Shown one piece after another: positions 8,060-17,205 of a stretch of 64,000 bases of DNA; position 1 is the first letter of the stretch; the number at the start of each line of letters is the position of its first letter. The stretch is from assembly GCF_036983985.1 (NCBI RefSeq), contig NZ_JALAHQ010000001.1, positions 868,001-932,000 on the forward strand. The letters are read 5' to 3'. The stretch is from Alishewanella metallidurans (GTDB lineage Bacteria > Pseudomonadota > Gammaproteobacteria > Enterobacterales > Alteromonadaceae). Position numbers and translations under genes: made by a program. The notes under the pieces were generated by a model. The model saw nothing but the letters and a program-made list of their open reading frames with translations, ran no database searches and was not told the origin of the DNA.

Positions 8060-11032
8060 TTAAAATTCATAGCGCAAAGTTAATGAAACACTACGCTCTG
8101 CTTGCAACGCACTAGCCACACCCCAATTTGGGTTTTCTATATAGCCGTTTGGCGTAGAGAGTTGATTAGCCTGGTTCACTGCAATAGGTGTGTTGAAGTT
8201 AAACAGGTTATAAACCGTTGCTTTAACATTAAACTGCTGGCCGGCAATGGTGGTGCGGTAGTTTAACGAGGCATCGAACTCGTAAAACCAATCAAGCGTA
8301 CCGGCACTGCCACGTGGCGCAGGGTTGCCTTGCCAGTCGTAGAAATACAAGTTGTCTTGGTAATAGTTGCCACTACAATCTCGCCAAATACTTTCAGCGC
8401 TGCAGCTGTCTACACCTAGCGGGTGATGTAAACTTAGTTTATTTTTTGGCTGACCTGACGATGCTCTGGCTACTACGCCAACTGACCAGCTATCATTGAT
8501 GTCATAAATACCACTAAATTTGAACGCATGCCGGCGATCGTTGGGTAAGTTACCTGCGGCATAATCCATAAAATCGCCGTAGTCATAGCCGGCAGTCCAA
8601 CCCGGATCAGCCTGACCATTATCAGATTTTACTAAGCCCTCAGTATTACCCCAACTGTGCGACCAAACGTAAGAGGCATTCAGCCCAAGGCTATCAAATA
8701 CTCTGCCTTCTAGGCTAAATTCCCAAGCTAAATATTTTCGGCTAGCAGCCGGTAGCTCCATGTCAGCAGCAGGCACATAGATATGATCAATTTGACCATT
8801 ACCGCTAGCATCATAATTTAACTCAAGGGCTCGTCCGGGGTTAATTAAGATCCAAGAATCTGGATAATTTACAATACTAGTTCCGGTTTGTTCGCCCCAT
8901 TTGTTAATAATTGGCACTGGGTCAACATCGTCGATAGAGGTTTTAAGATCGCGGTAAATCAATCTAGCACTAGCCGTTAGTTTTTCGCTAACCTGTTGCT
9001 CATAACCTAGTGTAAATTCGTCAGAATACATGGCCTTTAAATTGGCCGAGCCTAACGTCGCGGGATCTGCATAGCCACCACCTGCTTGAGTAATATGCGT
9101 ATGCAGTAGCTGGCCGCGGCTAGGTGAGCCATCTGCCGAAATAACTGGAATGCCATTATCTAGCTGTGCAGTTTGGTATATATAAGAAACATCGCTTTGG
9201 CCACTGGCTAAACGAATATTCATATTACTAGGAATAGGCTGATAGTAACGGCCAAAAGTACCGTATACTTTGCTTATACCCGTGCTTGTTGGGTCCCAAA
9301 TTAATTGCAAACGCGGTGCAATTTGGTTATCTAAATCTAAGTAAACTTCGCCACCGGTGGTGGTGTTTTCAAAGCTACCGTAACGCACACCGGCATTTAG
9401 CACTAGATTATCGTTAATATTCCAGCTGTCCTGAATATAAAACGCGAGTGAATTAACTTCGCTGGTGCCATCGCTTGCACGAACTCGTTGCCGTACATAG
9501 TTACCTGGTGCTACGCCGTAAGCATTGGTAGCACTATAAGATTCGTAATACCACCAACCGCGGGCATCGCCTACGCCGTTTTGCGTTTCGTTGTAGTTAA
9601 CTTTTAGTTTTTCACTATCCATCCCAAACTGAATGGTATGGTTATCAAGTAGCCAAGTTACGTCTAAACGCAGCTGGTCACGTGTATATTCTTCATAAGT
9701 AATATTAGAATCAGTCCACTGACCAAGACGCTGGCCGGTGGCCGGTAAAACCGAGTTCCAAATTCCTGGTAGGGTATTTGACGGCACTGGATTACGGGAG
9801 TCTTTAACTCGGCCATAGGTAGCAGCTAGCGATAAGTCATCGGTTATAAAACCCTGATAGCGAGCTGAGTACATTTTGCCGCCGGTTTCACTAACCGTAC
9901 GACCAATGTTATTACCTTGGCCTGCTGTAGTATCCCAGTTAAAGTTTTCATAATTGTTATCAACGCTATTATCTAGTGCCGTAGCGGTTAACGTGTGCTC
10001 ATCAGTAATGCGCCAGTCTAGATTAACAAACCAGCGGTTTTTTTTCTGAGTAAACTCAGTAAACTGGGTATTTACACTATTTATATATTGCGACTTATAG
10101 CGGGTCGGGTTAAACAACGCATAGTAAAATAGTTTGTCTTGCACTAGTGCACCAGCAGCCCACACGTTAGCATCGGTATAGCTTTTTTCAAATTGCTCGT
10201 TATTAATTGCTACGGTACCGTCGTTATTAAGCACAGTGTCATGGGCAAAGTGTAACGCGCTAGGGTCAAGCCGTATTTGTGCACCAGCACGAAAATCATT
10301 ATTACCTGATTTGGATACGGCATTTACTACACCACCAATAAAGCGGTCATATTCAGCGGAAATACCACCCGTTTTTACTTGAGTTTGCGCCACAACTTCC
10401 CACGGTAGCTCTATAGACCCCATGCCTCTGCGTAGCTCAGTAATATTAATACCGTTAAGAAAGTAGCCGTTTTCAGCAGCTGAGCCACCACCAAAACTAG
10501 AAGGACCGAAGGCTGAACTGCGAGTAACGCCTGGAGTTAGTAAGGCGATACTTTCAAACCCAGTACTTACGGGTAGTAGCTCTAGCTTTTCTGAATTAAA
10601 GGTTAAGCCCGCGGTAGAGTCAGACGTATCAACACGTTTTAGCATTGAACTGACTACAGCAATACGCTCAATTTTTTCGCCGCTGGTTAATACTGGAGCA
10701 AATACTTCTGCTTGGCCCAAGCTAATAGTCAGCTTATAGTCATCAATCATCGTGGTACCGTTTTGTATTACGGTAACCTGATACTCACCTACTGGAAGTG
10801 CTCGCAACACATACTCACCTTTATTGTTGGTTTGTACGTTGCGAGTAAAACCTTGGCCTAAATGGCGCAAATTAATACTAATGTTTTCTAATTGCTGACC
10901 GGTTTCAGAGGTAACAACCCCTCTAAGTAAACCGGTTGTATTATCCTGTGCCATTGCTGGAGTTGTTGTTAAAGCCAGCGCCAACGAACTGGCCAGTAGT
11001 GACAGCTTTAGTGCTTTTGTTCCTGTATTCAT
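8060..11032 (-). CDS. TonB-dependent outer-membrane receptor with N-terminal carboxypeptidase-regulatory-like domain (Oar-like)
   Basis: This is an outer-membrane active transporter of 990 aa. The signal peptide is at 1-28 (L-A-L-T-T-T-P-A-M-A). A carboxypeptidase-regulatory-like beta-sandwich follows at about 33-115 (G-L-L-R-G-V-V-T-S-E-T-G). The plug is at about 125-250 with the L-T-P-G-V-T and G-G-V-V-N-A-V-S-K-S-G-N-N segments. A large beta-barrel then runs to the terminal aromatic residue of L-R-Y-E-F. This architecture occurs in Oar-type receptors, often next to secreted proteases. Its place among three collagenases suggests uptake of collagen-derived peptides; the substrate is inference. 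A GTATAC motif lies about 35 bp upstream of the start codon, within the likely promoter. Confidence 0.88.
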   Translation of the reverse strand: MNTGTKALKLSLLASSLALALTTTPAMAQDNTTGLLRGVVTSETGQQLENISINLRHLGQGFTRNVQTNNKGEYVLRALPVGEYQVTVIQNGTTMIDDYKLTISLGQAEVFAPVLTSGEKIERIAVVSSMLKRVDTSDSTAGLTFNSEKLELLPVSTGFESIALLTPGVTRSSAFGPSSFGGGSAAENGYFLNGINITELRRGMGSIELPWEVVAQTQVKTGGISAEYDRFIGGVVNAVSKSGNNDFRAGAQIRLDPSALHFAHDTVLNNDGTVAINNEQFEKSYTDANVWAAGALVQDKLFYYALFNPTRYKSQYINSVNTQFTEFTQKKNRWFVNLDWRITDEHTLTATALDNSVDNNYENFNWDTTAGQGNNIGRTVSETGGKMYSARYQGFITDDLSLAATYGRVKDSRNPVPSNTLPGIWNSVLPATGQRLGQWTDSNITYEEYTRDQLRLDVTWLLDNHTIQFGMDSEKLKVNYNETQNGVGDARGWWYYESYSATNAYGVAPGNYVRQRVRASDGTSEVNSLAFYIQDSWNINDNLVLNAGVRYGSFENTTTGGEVYLDLDNQIAPRLQLIWDPTSTGISKVYGTFGRYYQPIPSNMNIRLASGQSDVSYIYQTAQLDNGIPVISADGSPSRGQLLHTHITQAGGGYADPATLGSANLKAMYSDEFTLGYEQQVSEKLTASARLIYRDLKTSIDDVDPVPIINKWGEQTGTSIVNYPDSWILINPGRALELNYDASGNGQIDHIYVPAADMELPAASRKYLAWEFSLEGRVFDSLGLNASYVWSHSWGNTEGLVKSDNGQADPGWTAGYDYGDFMDYAAGNLPNDRRHAFKFSGIYDINDSWSVGVVARASSGQPKNKLSLHHPLGVDSCSAESIWRDCSGNYYQDNLYFYDWQGNPAPRGSAGTLDWFYEFDASLNYRTTIAGQQFNVKATVYNLFNFNTPIAVNQANQLSTPNGYIENPNWGVASALQAERSVSLTLRYEF

Positions 11033-11065
11033 GCTACTGTTCTCTTGTTATATAATATTAAGTAT

Positions 11066-11074
11066 ATTGTATAC
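11066..11074. promoter_or_regulatory. Candidate operator (ATTGTATAC) upstream of the TonB receptor
   Basis: This is the third copy of the GTATAC-type motif, sharing 9 bp with the sites at 2918 and 6113 in reverse orientation. It sits 34-42 bp upstream of the receptor start codon in an AT-rich tract, a position suited to repression. Confidence 0.4.
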
Positions 11075-11268
11075 CGTTTAAGGCGAATCATAGTAGAGCA
11101 AAAAATACACGCTTGTAAAGTGTTTGGATTAAGTATGTGCGACTGTGTAACATGATCAGCCCTTGCCAGAGACTAGTGACAGTCGGTTATACTCAGCTGA
11201 TGATGGCTAATTGACAGCCTTTTACGCCTTAAGTGAGCAAATTTTCTTTATTCGAGCGGAGAGTAAAT

Positions 11269-12465
11269 ATGAGCGGACAAATTGGCGGAACTAGTGCTTT
11301 AGCAGCACTGGCGCAGTTAAGTGATATGACCACGGGTGTTGGCCCGATAACGCAGCAAGAGTTTCAGCAACGGTTGGCAAAGGCCGTGCAATTAATGCAG
11401 CAGCAAAAACTGGACGCGATATTACTCACGGCAGGTACCAGCTTATATTATTTTACTGGTTTACGTTGGTACGCTAGTGAGCGTTTAGTGGCGGCGTTAT
11501 TGCTGGCTAATGGCAGTTTGCAGTACATAATTCCTGAATTTGAGCGCGGTACAATAGCGCCGCAGTTGGTAATGGCCGGTGAACTGCATGGTTGGCAAGA
11601 ACACGAAAGCCCGTATCAGCTTTGTATCAAGCTATTGCAAGGTAAAACCGCATTGGCGCTAGACGAAAGTGCCACGTTCTTTATTGCTGATGGTTTACTA
11701 AAAGCTGAACCGGCGTTGCAGTTGAGCAATGCGTCTAGTGTAACCTCGGCTTGTCGGCGCATTAAATCGACCGCTGAGCTGGCGCTAATGCAGCGCGCAA
11801 TGGATATGACGCTTGCCGTGCATAAAGCGGTAGCCAGTATACTTTATGCGGGTATTAGCACTAAAGAGGTTGAAGCTTTTATTGATCAGGCACACCGCAA
11901 AGTAGGCGCAGTTGATGGCAATTATTTTTGTATCGTCTTGTTTGGTAGTGATACCTCGTATCCGCATGGTGTAGCAAACCCGAAAAATCTAGAGCATGGC
12001 GATATGGTGCTTATTGATACCGGCTGTAAACTCAATGGCTATTTGTCGGATATCACCCGCAGTTATGTATTTGGCCAGCCGACGGCAAAACAGCAAGCGG
12101 TGTGGCAGCACGAAAAAGCCGCCCAAGCCGCCGCCTTTGCTGCTGCACAGCTGGGTGTGGCTTGTCAGGAAGTTGACCGCGCGGCAAGGAAGTATTTACA
12201 GCAACAAGGTTACGGTCCCGAATACCAGTTGCCGGGTTTGCCGCATCGTACTGGCCACGGTATCGGCTTAGACATTCATGAATGGCCCTATTTAGTTGAA
12301 GGTAACGAGCAACCGTTGGCTGTTGGTATGTGTTTTAGTAATGAGCCAATGTTAGTGCTACCCGGTGAATTTGGTGTGCGTTTAGAAGACCATTTCTATA
12401 TGACTGAGCAAGGCCCGCGTTGGTTTACTGAGCCGGCATTAGCTATTGATCAGCCATTTAGATAA
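11269..12465 (+). CDS. M24-family metallopeptidase (Xaa-Pro aminopeptidase/dipeptidase type)
   Basis: This cytosolic aminopeptidase has a pita-bread fold and 398 aa. An N-terminal creatinase-like domain is followed by the catalytic domain. All five metal ligands of the family are visible: Asp250 (I-D-T-G), Asp261 (S-D-I-T-R-S-Y), His330 (G-H-G-I-G), Glu359 (N-E-P-M) and Glu373 (R-L-E-D-H). Enzymes of this type cut before or after proline, which suits peptides from Pro-rich collagen. A GTG at 11233 would add 12 residues, but the ATG at 11269 is preferred because GGAGAG lies just upstream. No signal peptide is evident. It is divergent from the receptor gene, so the two share a 236-bp control region. 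Confidence 0.88.
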   Translation: MSGQIGGTSALAALAQLSDMTTGVGPITQQEFQQRLAKAVQLMQQQKLDAILLTAGTSLYYFTGLRWYASERLVAALLLANGSLQYIIPEFERGTIAPQLVMAGELHGWQEHESPYQLCIKLLQGKTALALDESATFFIADGLLKAEPALQLSNASSVTSACRRIKSTAELALMQRAMDMTLAVHKAVASILYAGISTKEVEAFIDQAHRKVGAVDGNYFCIVLFGSDTSYPHGVANPKNLEHGDMVLIDTGCKLNGYLSDITRSYVFGQPTAKQQAVWQHEKAAQAAAFAAAQLGVACQEVDRAARKYLQQQGYGPEYQLPGLPHRTGHGIGLDIHEWPYLVEGNEQPLAVGMCFSNEPMLVLPGEFGVRLEDHFYMTEQGPRWFTEPALAIDQPFR

Positions 12466-12558
12466 AGGTTAACTGGGTTTGGCGTCTGTTAGTGTCTTTT
12501 AACATCAAGTTAATATAATGTTGGCCGATAACAAGGCAAAGCATAATAGGAGACGGTA

Positions 12559-12810
12559 ATGGACGCTTTTATGCCCTTTGTACAACGTGTACCTGGTACG
12601 CCGGTTGAACCTGAGCCAAAACTGGTCGTACCGGTATTTAAAGAAGCTCGGCTAAGCCCTATTAAGCCCAATGAGCAAAAATACCTTATTTTACGCCGTA
12701 AAGCGCGAGCAGGTAATAAAGGTACTGAGCCCTATCCTGACGCACCCTATACCACCCCAGAAGACGAGCAACACGTAGACAGTGAAGGCCGATTAGATAT
12801 TTTTGTCTGA
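12559..12810 (+). CDS. Small conserved-looking hypothetical protein
   Basis: This is an 83-aa soluble protein of unknown function. It has a strong AGGAGA ribosome site and good spacing. The sequence is Pro/Glu-rich at the start, has a basic middle (L-I-L-R-R-K-A-R-A) and an acidic end (D-S-E-G-R-L-D-I-F-V). No signal peptide or membrane segment is seen. A TATAAT at 12514-12519 could be its -10 box. It stands alone between the peptidase and the helicase. I do not recognise a family. Confidence 0.6.
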   Translation: MDAFMPFVQRVPGTPVEPEPKLVVPVFKEARLSPIKPNEQKYLILRRKARAGNKGTEPYPDAPYTTPEDEQHVDSEGRLDIFV

Positions 12811-12922
12811 ATTTTTCTCTGGTTCAAGGCATAATAGCGGTCTTGTTTATTCTCGGTAGCTTGCGTGTTGATACTATTTTTACTAAATAATCTAAGGCCT
12901 TTAGCCTCTATGCTAAGTTGCT

Positions 12923-14848
12923 ATGCGTAAGCAGGTCAGTTTAGCCTTTGCTCCTGATGGCACCTTAGCAAAGCATATTGCCGGTTTTAATGCCCGCGAC
13001 GCTCAGCTTGAAATGGCTTTAGCAGTGGCCGACGTTATCGAAACGCCTGGCGCTTTAGTGGTTGAAGCGGGCACCGGCACCGGAAAAACCTACGCCTATT
13101 TAGTGCCAGCATTGTTAAGTAATAAAAAAGTAATACTGTCTACAGGTACCAAAAACCTACAAGAGCAATTGTATTTTCGTGACTTGCCAAAGGTAGCTAA
13201 AGCCTTAGCTAGTCCGCTGCAGCTGGCTTTGCTAAAAGGTCGTAGTAATTACCTGTGTTTATTTCGTTTAGAGCAGCATTACCATCATGTGCCTATGCCT
13301 GATGAGCAGCTGATCCAAGACTTATCGCTAATTAAAAAGTGGTCCGCCGAAACCCAAACCGGTGATATTGGCGAGCTAAGTTATATTGCTGAAGATTCTA
13401 AAGCACTGCCTTACGTTACCAGCACTACCGATAACTGCCTAGGCAAAGATTGCCCGGTGTACGAAGACTGTCACTTATTAAAAGCGCGAAAAAAAGCTCA
13501 AGCCGCTGACGTAGTTGTGGTAAACCATCATCTGTTTTTTGCCGATTTAGCCCTTAAAGATACCGGCTTTGGCGAGTTATTACCGCAGATGGACGTGGTT
13601 ATTTTTGATGAGGCCCATCAGCTGCCCGATATTGCCAGTGATTATTTTGGTGACAATGTTTCCAGTCGTTTATTACTCGATATTTGCCGTGATATTGATT
13701 TAGCCTGTAAAAGTGAGTTACGTGATCACCCGCAACTTGCTAAAACAGCGGATAAATTAGCTCTGCTGATTAAAGACTGGCGCTTACAATTTTCGAGTGA
13801 GCCTAGCCGTGGCAATTGGCGCGAAGCCTATCAGCAAGCCAGTATGCAAACCGCGGTTAACCGGGTTAGCGAAGCTATAGATATGCTGTATTTGGTAGTT
13901 AAAAGTAGCTTAGGTCGCAGCGAACTGGTCGATAACGCCTTTGAACGGCTGGCGCTGGCTAAAATACGATTAATCAAGTTACTTGATATGCAGCAAAGTG
14001 GCGTAAGTTTATGGTTTGAAACCACGCGCTTACAAGTAAGTTTACATTTAACGCCGTTGAGTATTGCTGATAAATTTCGTGACATTGTGGCCGCCGAGCA
14101 GCGCAGTTGGATCTTTACCTCAGCTACCTTGTCGGTAAACAATGGCTTTGGCCACTACACGGCACAGATGGGTTTAAATACGGCACAAACCTTACTGCTA
14201 GAAAGTCCGTTTAACTACGCTGAACAAGCCTTATTGTGCGTGCCGCGCTATTTAAGTGAGCCGCACGAACAGACTATGACAGGGCAGCTACTGCAAATTG
14301 CGGTACGCTTAATTGAAGCTAATAATGGTCGCTGTTTCTTTTTATTTACTAGCCATCGTATGTTGCAGTTGGTGGCAAAACAATTACCAGACTTGGTACG
14401 TCAACCGGTGTTGGTGCAAGGCAGCACCGGTAAACGTTTATTGCTTGAGCAGTTTGTTACACTTGATAACGCAGTTTTATTGGGTACCGGCAGCTTTTGG
14501 GAAGGCGTAGATGTGCGTGGTGATACCCTAAGCTGCGTTATTATTGATAAACTGCCGTTTGCGTCACCGGATGAGCCGCTGTTGCAAGCGCGTAGTGAAG
14601 ATTGTGCTATGCGTGGCGAAGACCCGTTCGCACAAGTGCAGCTGCCACAAGCGGTTATTACACTAAAACAGGGCGTAGGCCGCCTAATTCGTGATGTAAC
14701 CGATCGTGGCGTAATGGTTATTTGTGATAATCGTTTAGTTACTAAGCCCTATGGCGAAGTGTTTTTAACCAGTTTGCCGCCAATGCGCCGCACTCGCTCG
14801 CTCGATGAAGCGGTCGCTTTTTTACTACAAAATAAACGGGACAATTAA
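12923..14848 (+). CDS. yoaA: YoaA-type ATP-dependent DNA helicase (DinG/XPD family)
   Basis: This is an iron-sulfur superfamily 2 helicase of 641 aa implicated in replication-damage repair (in E. coli YoaA works with the HolC subunit of polymerase III). The Walker A motif E-A-G-T-G-T-G-K-T is at 48-56. Four cysteines at 112, 172, 177 and 183 form the Fe-S site. The DEAH box is at 229-232 and helicase motif VI is Q-G-V-G-R-L-I-R-D near 570. Length fits YoaA, not the longer DinG. It is directly followed by tsaB with a 3-bp gap, the same order as yoaA and tsaB (yeaZ) in enterobacteria. Confidence 0.93.
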   Translation: MRKQVSLAFAPDGTLAKHIAGFNARDAQLEMALAVADVIETPGALVVEAGTGTGKTYAYLVPALLSNKKVILSTGTKNLQEQLYFRDLPKVAKALASPLQLALLKGRSNYLCLFRLEQHYHHVPMPDEQLIQDLSLIKKWSAETQTGDIGELSYIAEDSKALPYVTSTTDNCLGKDCPVYEDCHLLKARKKAQAADVVVVNHHLFFADLALKDTGFGELLPQMDVVIFDEAHQLPDIASDYFGDNVSSRLLLDICRDIDLACKSELRDHPQLAKTADKLALLIKDWRLQFSSEPSRGNWREAYQQASMQTAVNRVSEAIDMLYLVVKSSLGRSELVDNAFERLALAKIRLIKLLDMQQSGVSLWFETTRLQVSLHLTPLSIADKFRDIVAAEQRSWIFTSATLSVNNGFGHYTAQMGLNTAQTLLLESPFNYAEQALLCVPRYLSEPHEQTMTGQLLQIAVRLIEANNGRCFFLFTSHRMLQLVAKQLPDLVRQPVLVQGSTGKRLLLEQFVTLDNAVLLGTGSFWEGVDVRGDTLSCVIIDKLPFASPDEPLLQARSEDCAMRGEDPFAQVQLPQAVITLKQGVGRLIRDVTDRGVMVICDNRLVTKPYGEVFLTSLPPMRRTRSLDEAVAFLLQNKRDN

Positions 14849-14851
14849 GTG

Positions 14852-15544
14852 ATGCACACAGGGTTAAAGTTACTGGCTTTAGACACGTCAACGGAAGCTT
14901 GCTCGGTAGCACTGCAACTTGGCAGCGAGATATTAACCCTTGATGAAGTCTGCCCACAGCAGCATAGCAAGCGCGTATTACCTATGGTGCAGCAATTGTT
15001 AAGTGAAGCTGGTGTTAGTTTGCAGCAGCTTGATGGTATTGTGTTCGGCCGTGGCCCTGGCAGTTTTACTGGCGTGCGTATTGGCGTGGGTGTAACTCAG
15101 GGGCTAGCCTTTGGTGCTAATTTACCGGTATATGGTGTGTCAACGTTAGCGGCCATGGCACAGGCAGCGTATAGATTACATAATGCCACGCAGGTTATTG
15201 CTGCTATTGATGCGCGGATGGCCGAAGTGTATATCGCCAGCTTTGCGTTAAAAGACGGTGTAATGGTGGCAACCAGTGATGAGTTAGCGCTAAAGCCGCA
15301 GCTAGCACGTGCGTTTAATGTAACGGGTAATGTGATGGCCGTCGGCACCGGTTGGCAAACTTATACTGAACAGTTACTAGCGTTACACGCGGCGACAATG
15401 AGCGATATTTTATATCCGTCAGCGCAAGATATGCTAATTCTAGCGCAGAACGCTTATAAAGCAGGGCAATTTGTTGATGCCGAACAGGCCGAGCCGGTGT
15501 ATGTGCGAGATGAAGTTACTTGGCAAAAATTACCGGGTAGATAA
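14852..15544 (+). CDS. tsaB: tRNA threonylcarbamoyladenosine biosynthesis protein TsaB
   Basis: TsaB partners TsaD and TsaE in making t6A37 on ANN-decoding tRNAs in the cytosol. The protein has the ASKHA-fold start L-A-L-D-T-S-T-E-A-C-S-V-A and the conserved G-R-G-P-G-S-F-T-G-V-R-I-G segment at about 66-78. Length (230 aa) fits the family. The ATG at 14852 is chosen over the overlapping GTG at 14849. It follows yoaA after 3 bp and is probably co-transcribed with it. Confidence 0.94.
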   Translation: MHTGLKLLALDTSTEACSVALQLGSEILTLDEVCPQQHSKRVLPMVQQLLSEAGVSLQQLDGIVFGRGPGSFTGVRIGVGVTQGLAFGANLPVYGVSTLAAMAQAAYRLHNATQVIAAIDARMAEVYIASFALKDGVMVATSDELALKPQLARAFNVTGNVMAVGTGWQTYTEQLLALHAATMSDILYPSAQDMLILAQNAYKAGQFVDAEQAEPVYVRDEVTWQKLPGR

Positions 15545-15605
15545 AATACTTGGCTAATAAAGCATTCCGGTTATACTAACCACAGGTATGTTAGGTGATG
15601 ATGCT

Positions 15606-15905
15606 ATGACCCTAAATGTAAATCAGAGTTTGAATGCGACTAGCGTTGCCAGCGTTTTTGTTGGTAATGAGCCTCGTCGTGCGCCGCAGCGCAGCGAACA
15701 AACCACTGAATTACCTCAAGGTCGTGGCGTACGTGCCAGTTCAGACGTAGTTAACAAACTTGATGATGAACGACGTCAGCGTTTTAATTTTAATGACAAT
15801 ACCAGCCGCCGCGGTCAACAGGCGGTAGCCGCTTATCAAAGTTTGGCTAATGAACAGCGCCGTAGCGAAGTTCAATCTATGCTCGGCGTCAATCTTTACG
15901 CCTAA
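15606..15905 (+). CDS. Hypothetical protein, small, polar and Arg/Gln-rich
   Basis: This is a 99-aa protein I cannot assign. The start at 15606 has AGGTGA eight bases upstream and is preferred to the ATG at 15588. The N-terminal third is low-complexity (T-L-N-V-N-Q-S-L-N-A-T-S-V-A-S-V-F-V). A basic, disordered middle follows, then a helical end with A-A-Y-Q-S-L and M-L-G-V-N-L-Y-A. The style resembles small flagellar- or phasin-neighbour proteins of Alteromonadales, but no function can be supported. It lies between tsaB and the SDR operon and may have its own promoter. Confidence 0.55.
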   Translation: MTLNVNQSLNATSVASVFVGNEPRRAPQRSEQTTELPQGRGVRASSDVVNKLDDERRQRFNFNDNTSRRGQQAVAAYQSLANEQRRSEVQSMLGVNLYA

Positions 15906-15967
15906 ATAAATCCAATCGCTGTTTCTTAACGTAACCCTAACAATCATATATTGCTTTGGGGGCTGTT

Positions 15968-16708
15968 ATGGCATCTACTTGTTTAATTACTGGCGCCAGT
16001 TCTGGTATCGGCCGTGCATTAGCATTGCATTATGCAGCTAATGGCTGGACGGTATATGCAGTTGCGCGTTCAAAAGATAAGCTAGCAGAGCTGGCTAAAA
16101 CCGCTAATATTCGCCCGTTAGTGTTAGATCTTACCGATCATATCGCGATGAGTGGCGTAGCCCAGCAGTTAATTAATGCCGGTGTAGTATTGGATTTAGT
16201 GCTGCTAAATGCTGGAACCTGCGAATATGTTGACGCGAACAATTTAGACTTAGCGGCGTTTGAGCGCACTTTTGCTATTAATTTTCATGCGGTAGTGGCG
16301 GCAACAAAGTATTTTATGCCATTACTTAGTGCATCGTTAACGCCACAATTGGCCATTGTTAGTTCTATGGCGCACTTTTTTCCGTTTACTCAATCTCAAG
16401 CCTATGGTGCTAGTAAAGCAGCCGTAAGTTATTTTGCCGACAGTTTACGTGTTGATATTGCCGATAGTGGTATTAGCGTGTGTTTAATTGAACCCGGCTT
16501 TGTTGATACACCTTTAACGCAGAAAAATACCTTTGCAATGCCGTTTTTGGTGACACCTGAGCAAGCAGCTATACGAATTTATAATGGTTTAATTAGCGGT
16601 AAAAACCGTATTCGTTTTCCACGGCGTTTAAGTATTAGTTTAAAGCTGTTAGCTATGCTGCCCTATAATATGCGCATCAATATGGCAAAACGGCTGAAAC
16701 AACAATGA
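15968..16708 (+). CDS. Short-chain dehydrogenase/reductase (SDR)
   Basis: This is a 246-aa cytosolic NAD(P)-dependent oxidoreductase. The cofactor motif T-G-A-S-S-G-I-G is at 8-15, N-A-G at 81-83, and the catalytic set is Ser132/133, Tyr146 and Lys150 (Y-G-A-S-K). The start at 15968 follows a GGGGG tract; the frame is open from 15956. It overlaps the next gene by 4 bp. SDRs of this type next to DUF2878 and chalcone-isomerase-like genes occur in stress-inducible gammaproteobacterial clusters linked to ECF sigma/ChrR and to lipid modification, which gives a hint of role but not the substrate. Confidence 0.88.
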   Translation: MASTCLITGASSGIGRALALHYAANGWTVYAVARSKDKLAELAKTANIRPLVLDLTDHIAMSGVAQQLINAGVVLDLVLLNAGTCEYVDANNLDLAAFERTFAINFHAVVAATKYFMPLLSASLTPQLAIVSSMAHFFPFTQSQAYGASKAAVSYFADSLRVDIADSGISVCLIEPGFVDTPLTQKNTFAMPFLVTPEQAAIRIYNGLISGKNRIRFPRRLSISLKLLAMLPYNMRINMAKRLKQQ

Positions 16709-17205
16709 GCCATGCATATGGTTTTAGCTGGCGCGCCTTTATTGGTTTTCAGGCTAGTTGGTTCGCTTTAATCTATTGGCAATATTTGGCGTTGTTGCCG
16801 GTTGCGTTATATGCCGCTTATGCCATTTGGCGTTTACCAACCAAAGGCCAGCTTGCCGTTATCGCGGTATTTGTTTTGGGTGTAGTCGTTGATAGCCTAT
16901 TAGTTGCTAGCAATATAATACAGTTTGTTGGCAGTAATGGTTTGCCGCTGTGGTTTGTGCTGATTTGGCTGGTATTTGCTATTGCTGCGGTTGAATTTAT
17001 GGCGGCAATGCTAAAGCCCATATGGCTAGCGGTGTTATTGGCGGGTGTTGGTGGCCCGTTGTCGTACTTTAGCGGTGCTAAATTAAGCCAGCATTTACTG
17101 CTGTTTCCACAAAATGAAATTTCATGGCTGGTGCTAATAGCCGTCTGGTCAGTTATTGGCGTTGTGCTTGGACAAACAAGGAGCTTATATGTACCGGTTA
17201 ACTAG
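16705..17205 (+). CDS. DUF2878-family integral membrane protein
   Basis: This is a 166-aa inner-membrane protein with about five hydrophobic segments (about 20-40, 48-68, 75-100, 105-122 and 137-158). The pattern, including an early W-F-A-L-I-Y-W and a late W-S-V-I-G-V-V-L-G-Q, fits DUF2878. Its ATG overlaps the SDR stop, and its 3' end overlaps the next gene by 17 bp, so translation is likely coupled. Function is unknown. Homologues sit in light- or singlet-oxygen-stress clusters in vibrios and shewanellas (from memory of gene context). Confidence 0.72.
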   Translation: MSHAYGFSWRAFIGFQASWFALIYWQYLALLPVALYAAYAIWRLPTKGQLAVIAVFVLGVVVDSLLVASNIIQFVGSNGLPLWFVLIWLVFAIAAVEFMAAMLKPIWLAVLLAGVGGPLSYFSGAKLSQHLLLFPQNEISWLVLIAVWSVIGVVLGQTRSLYVPVN

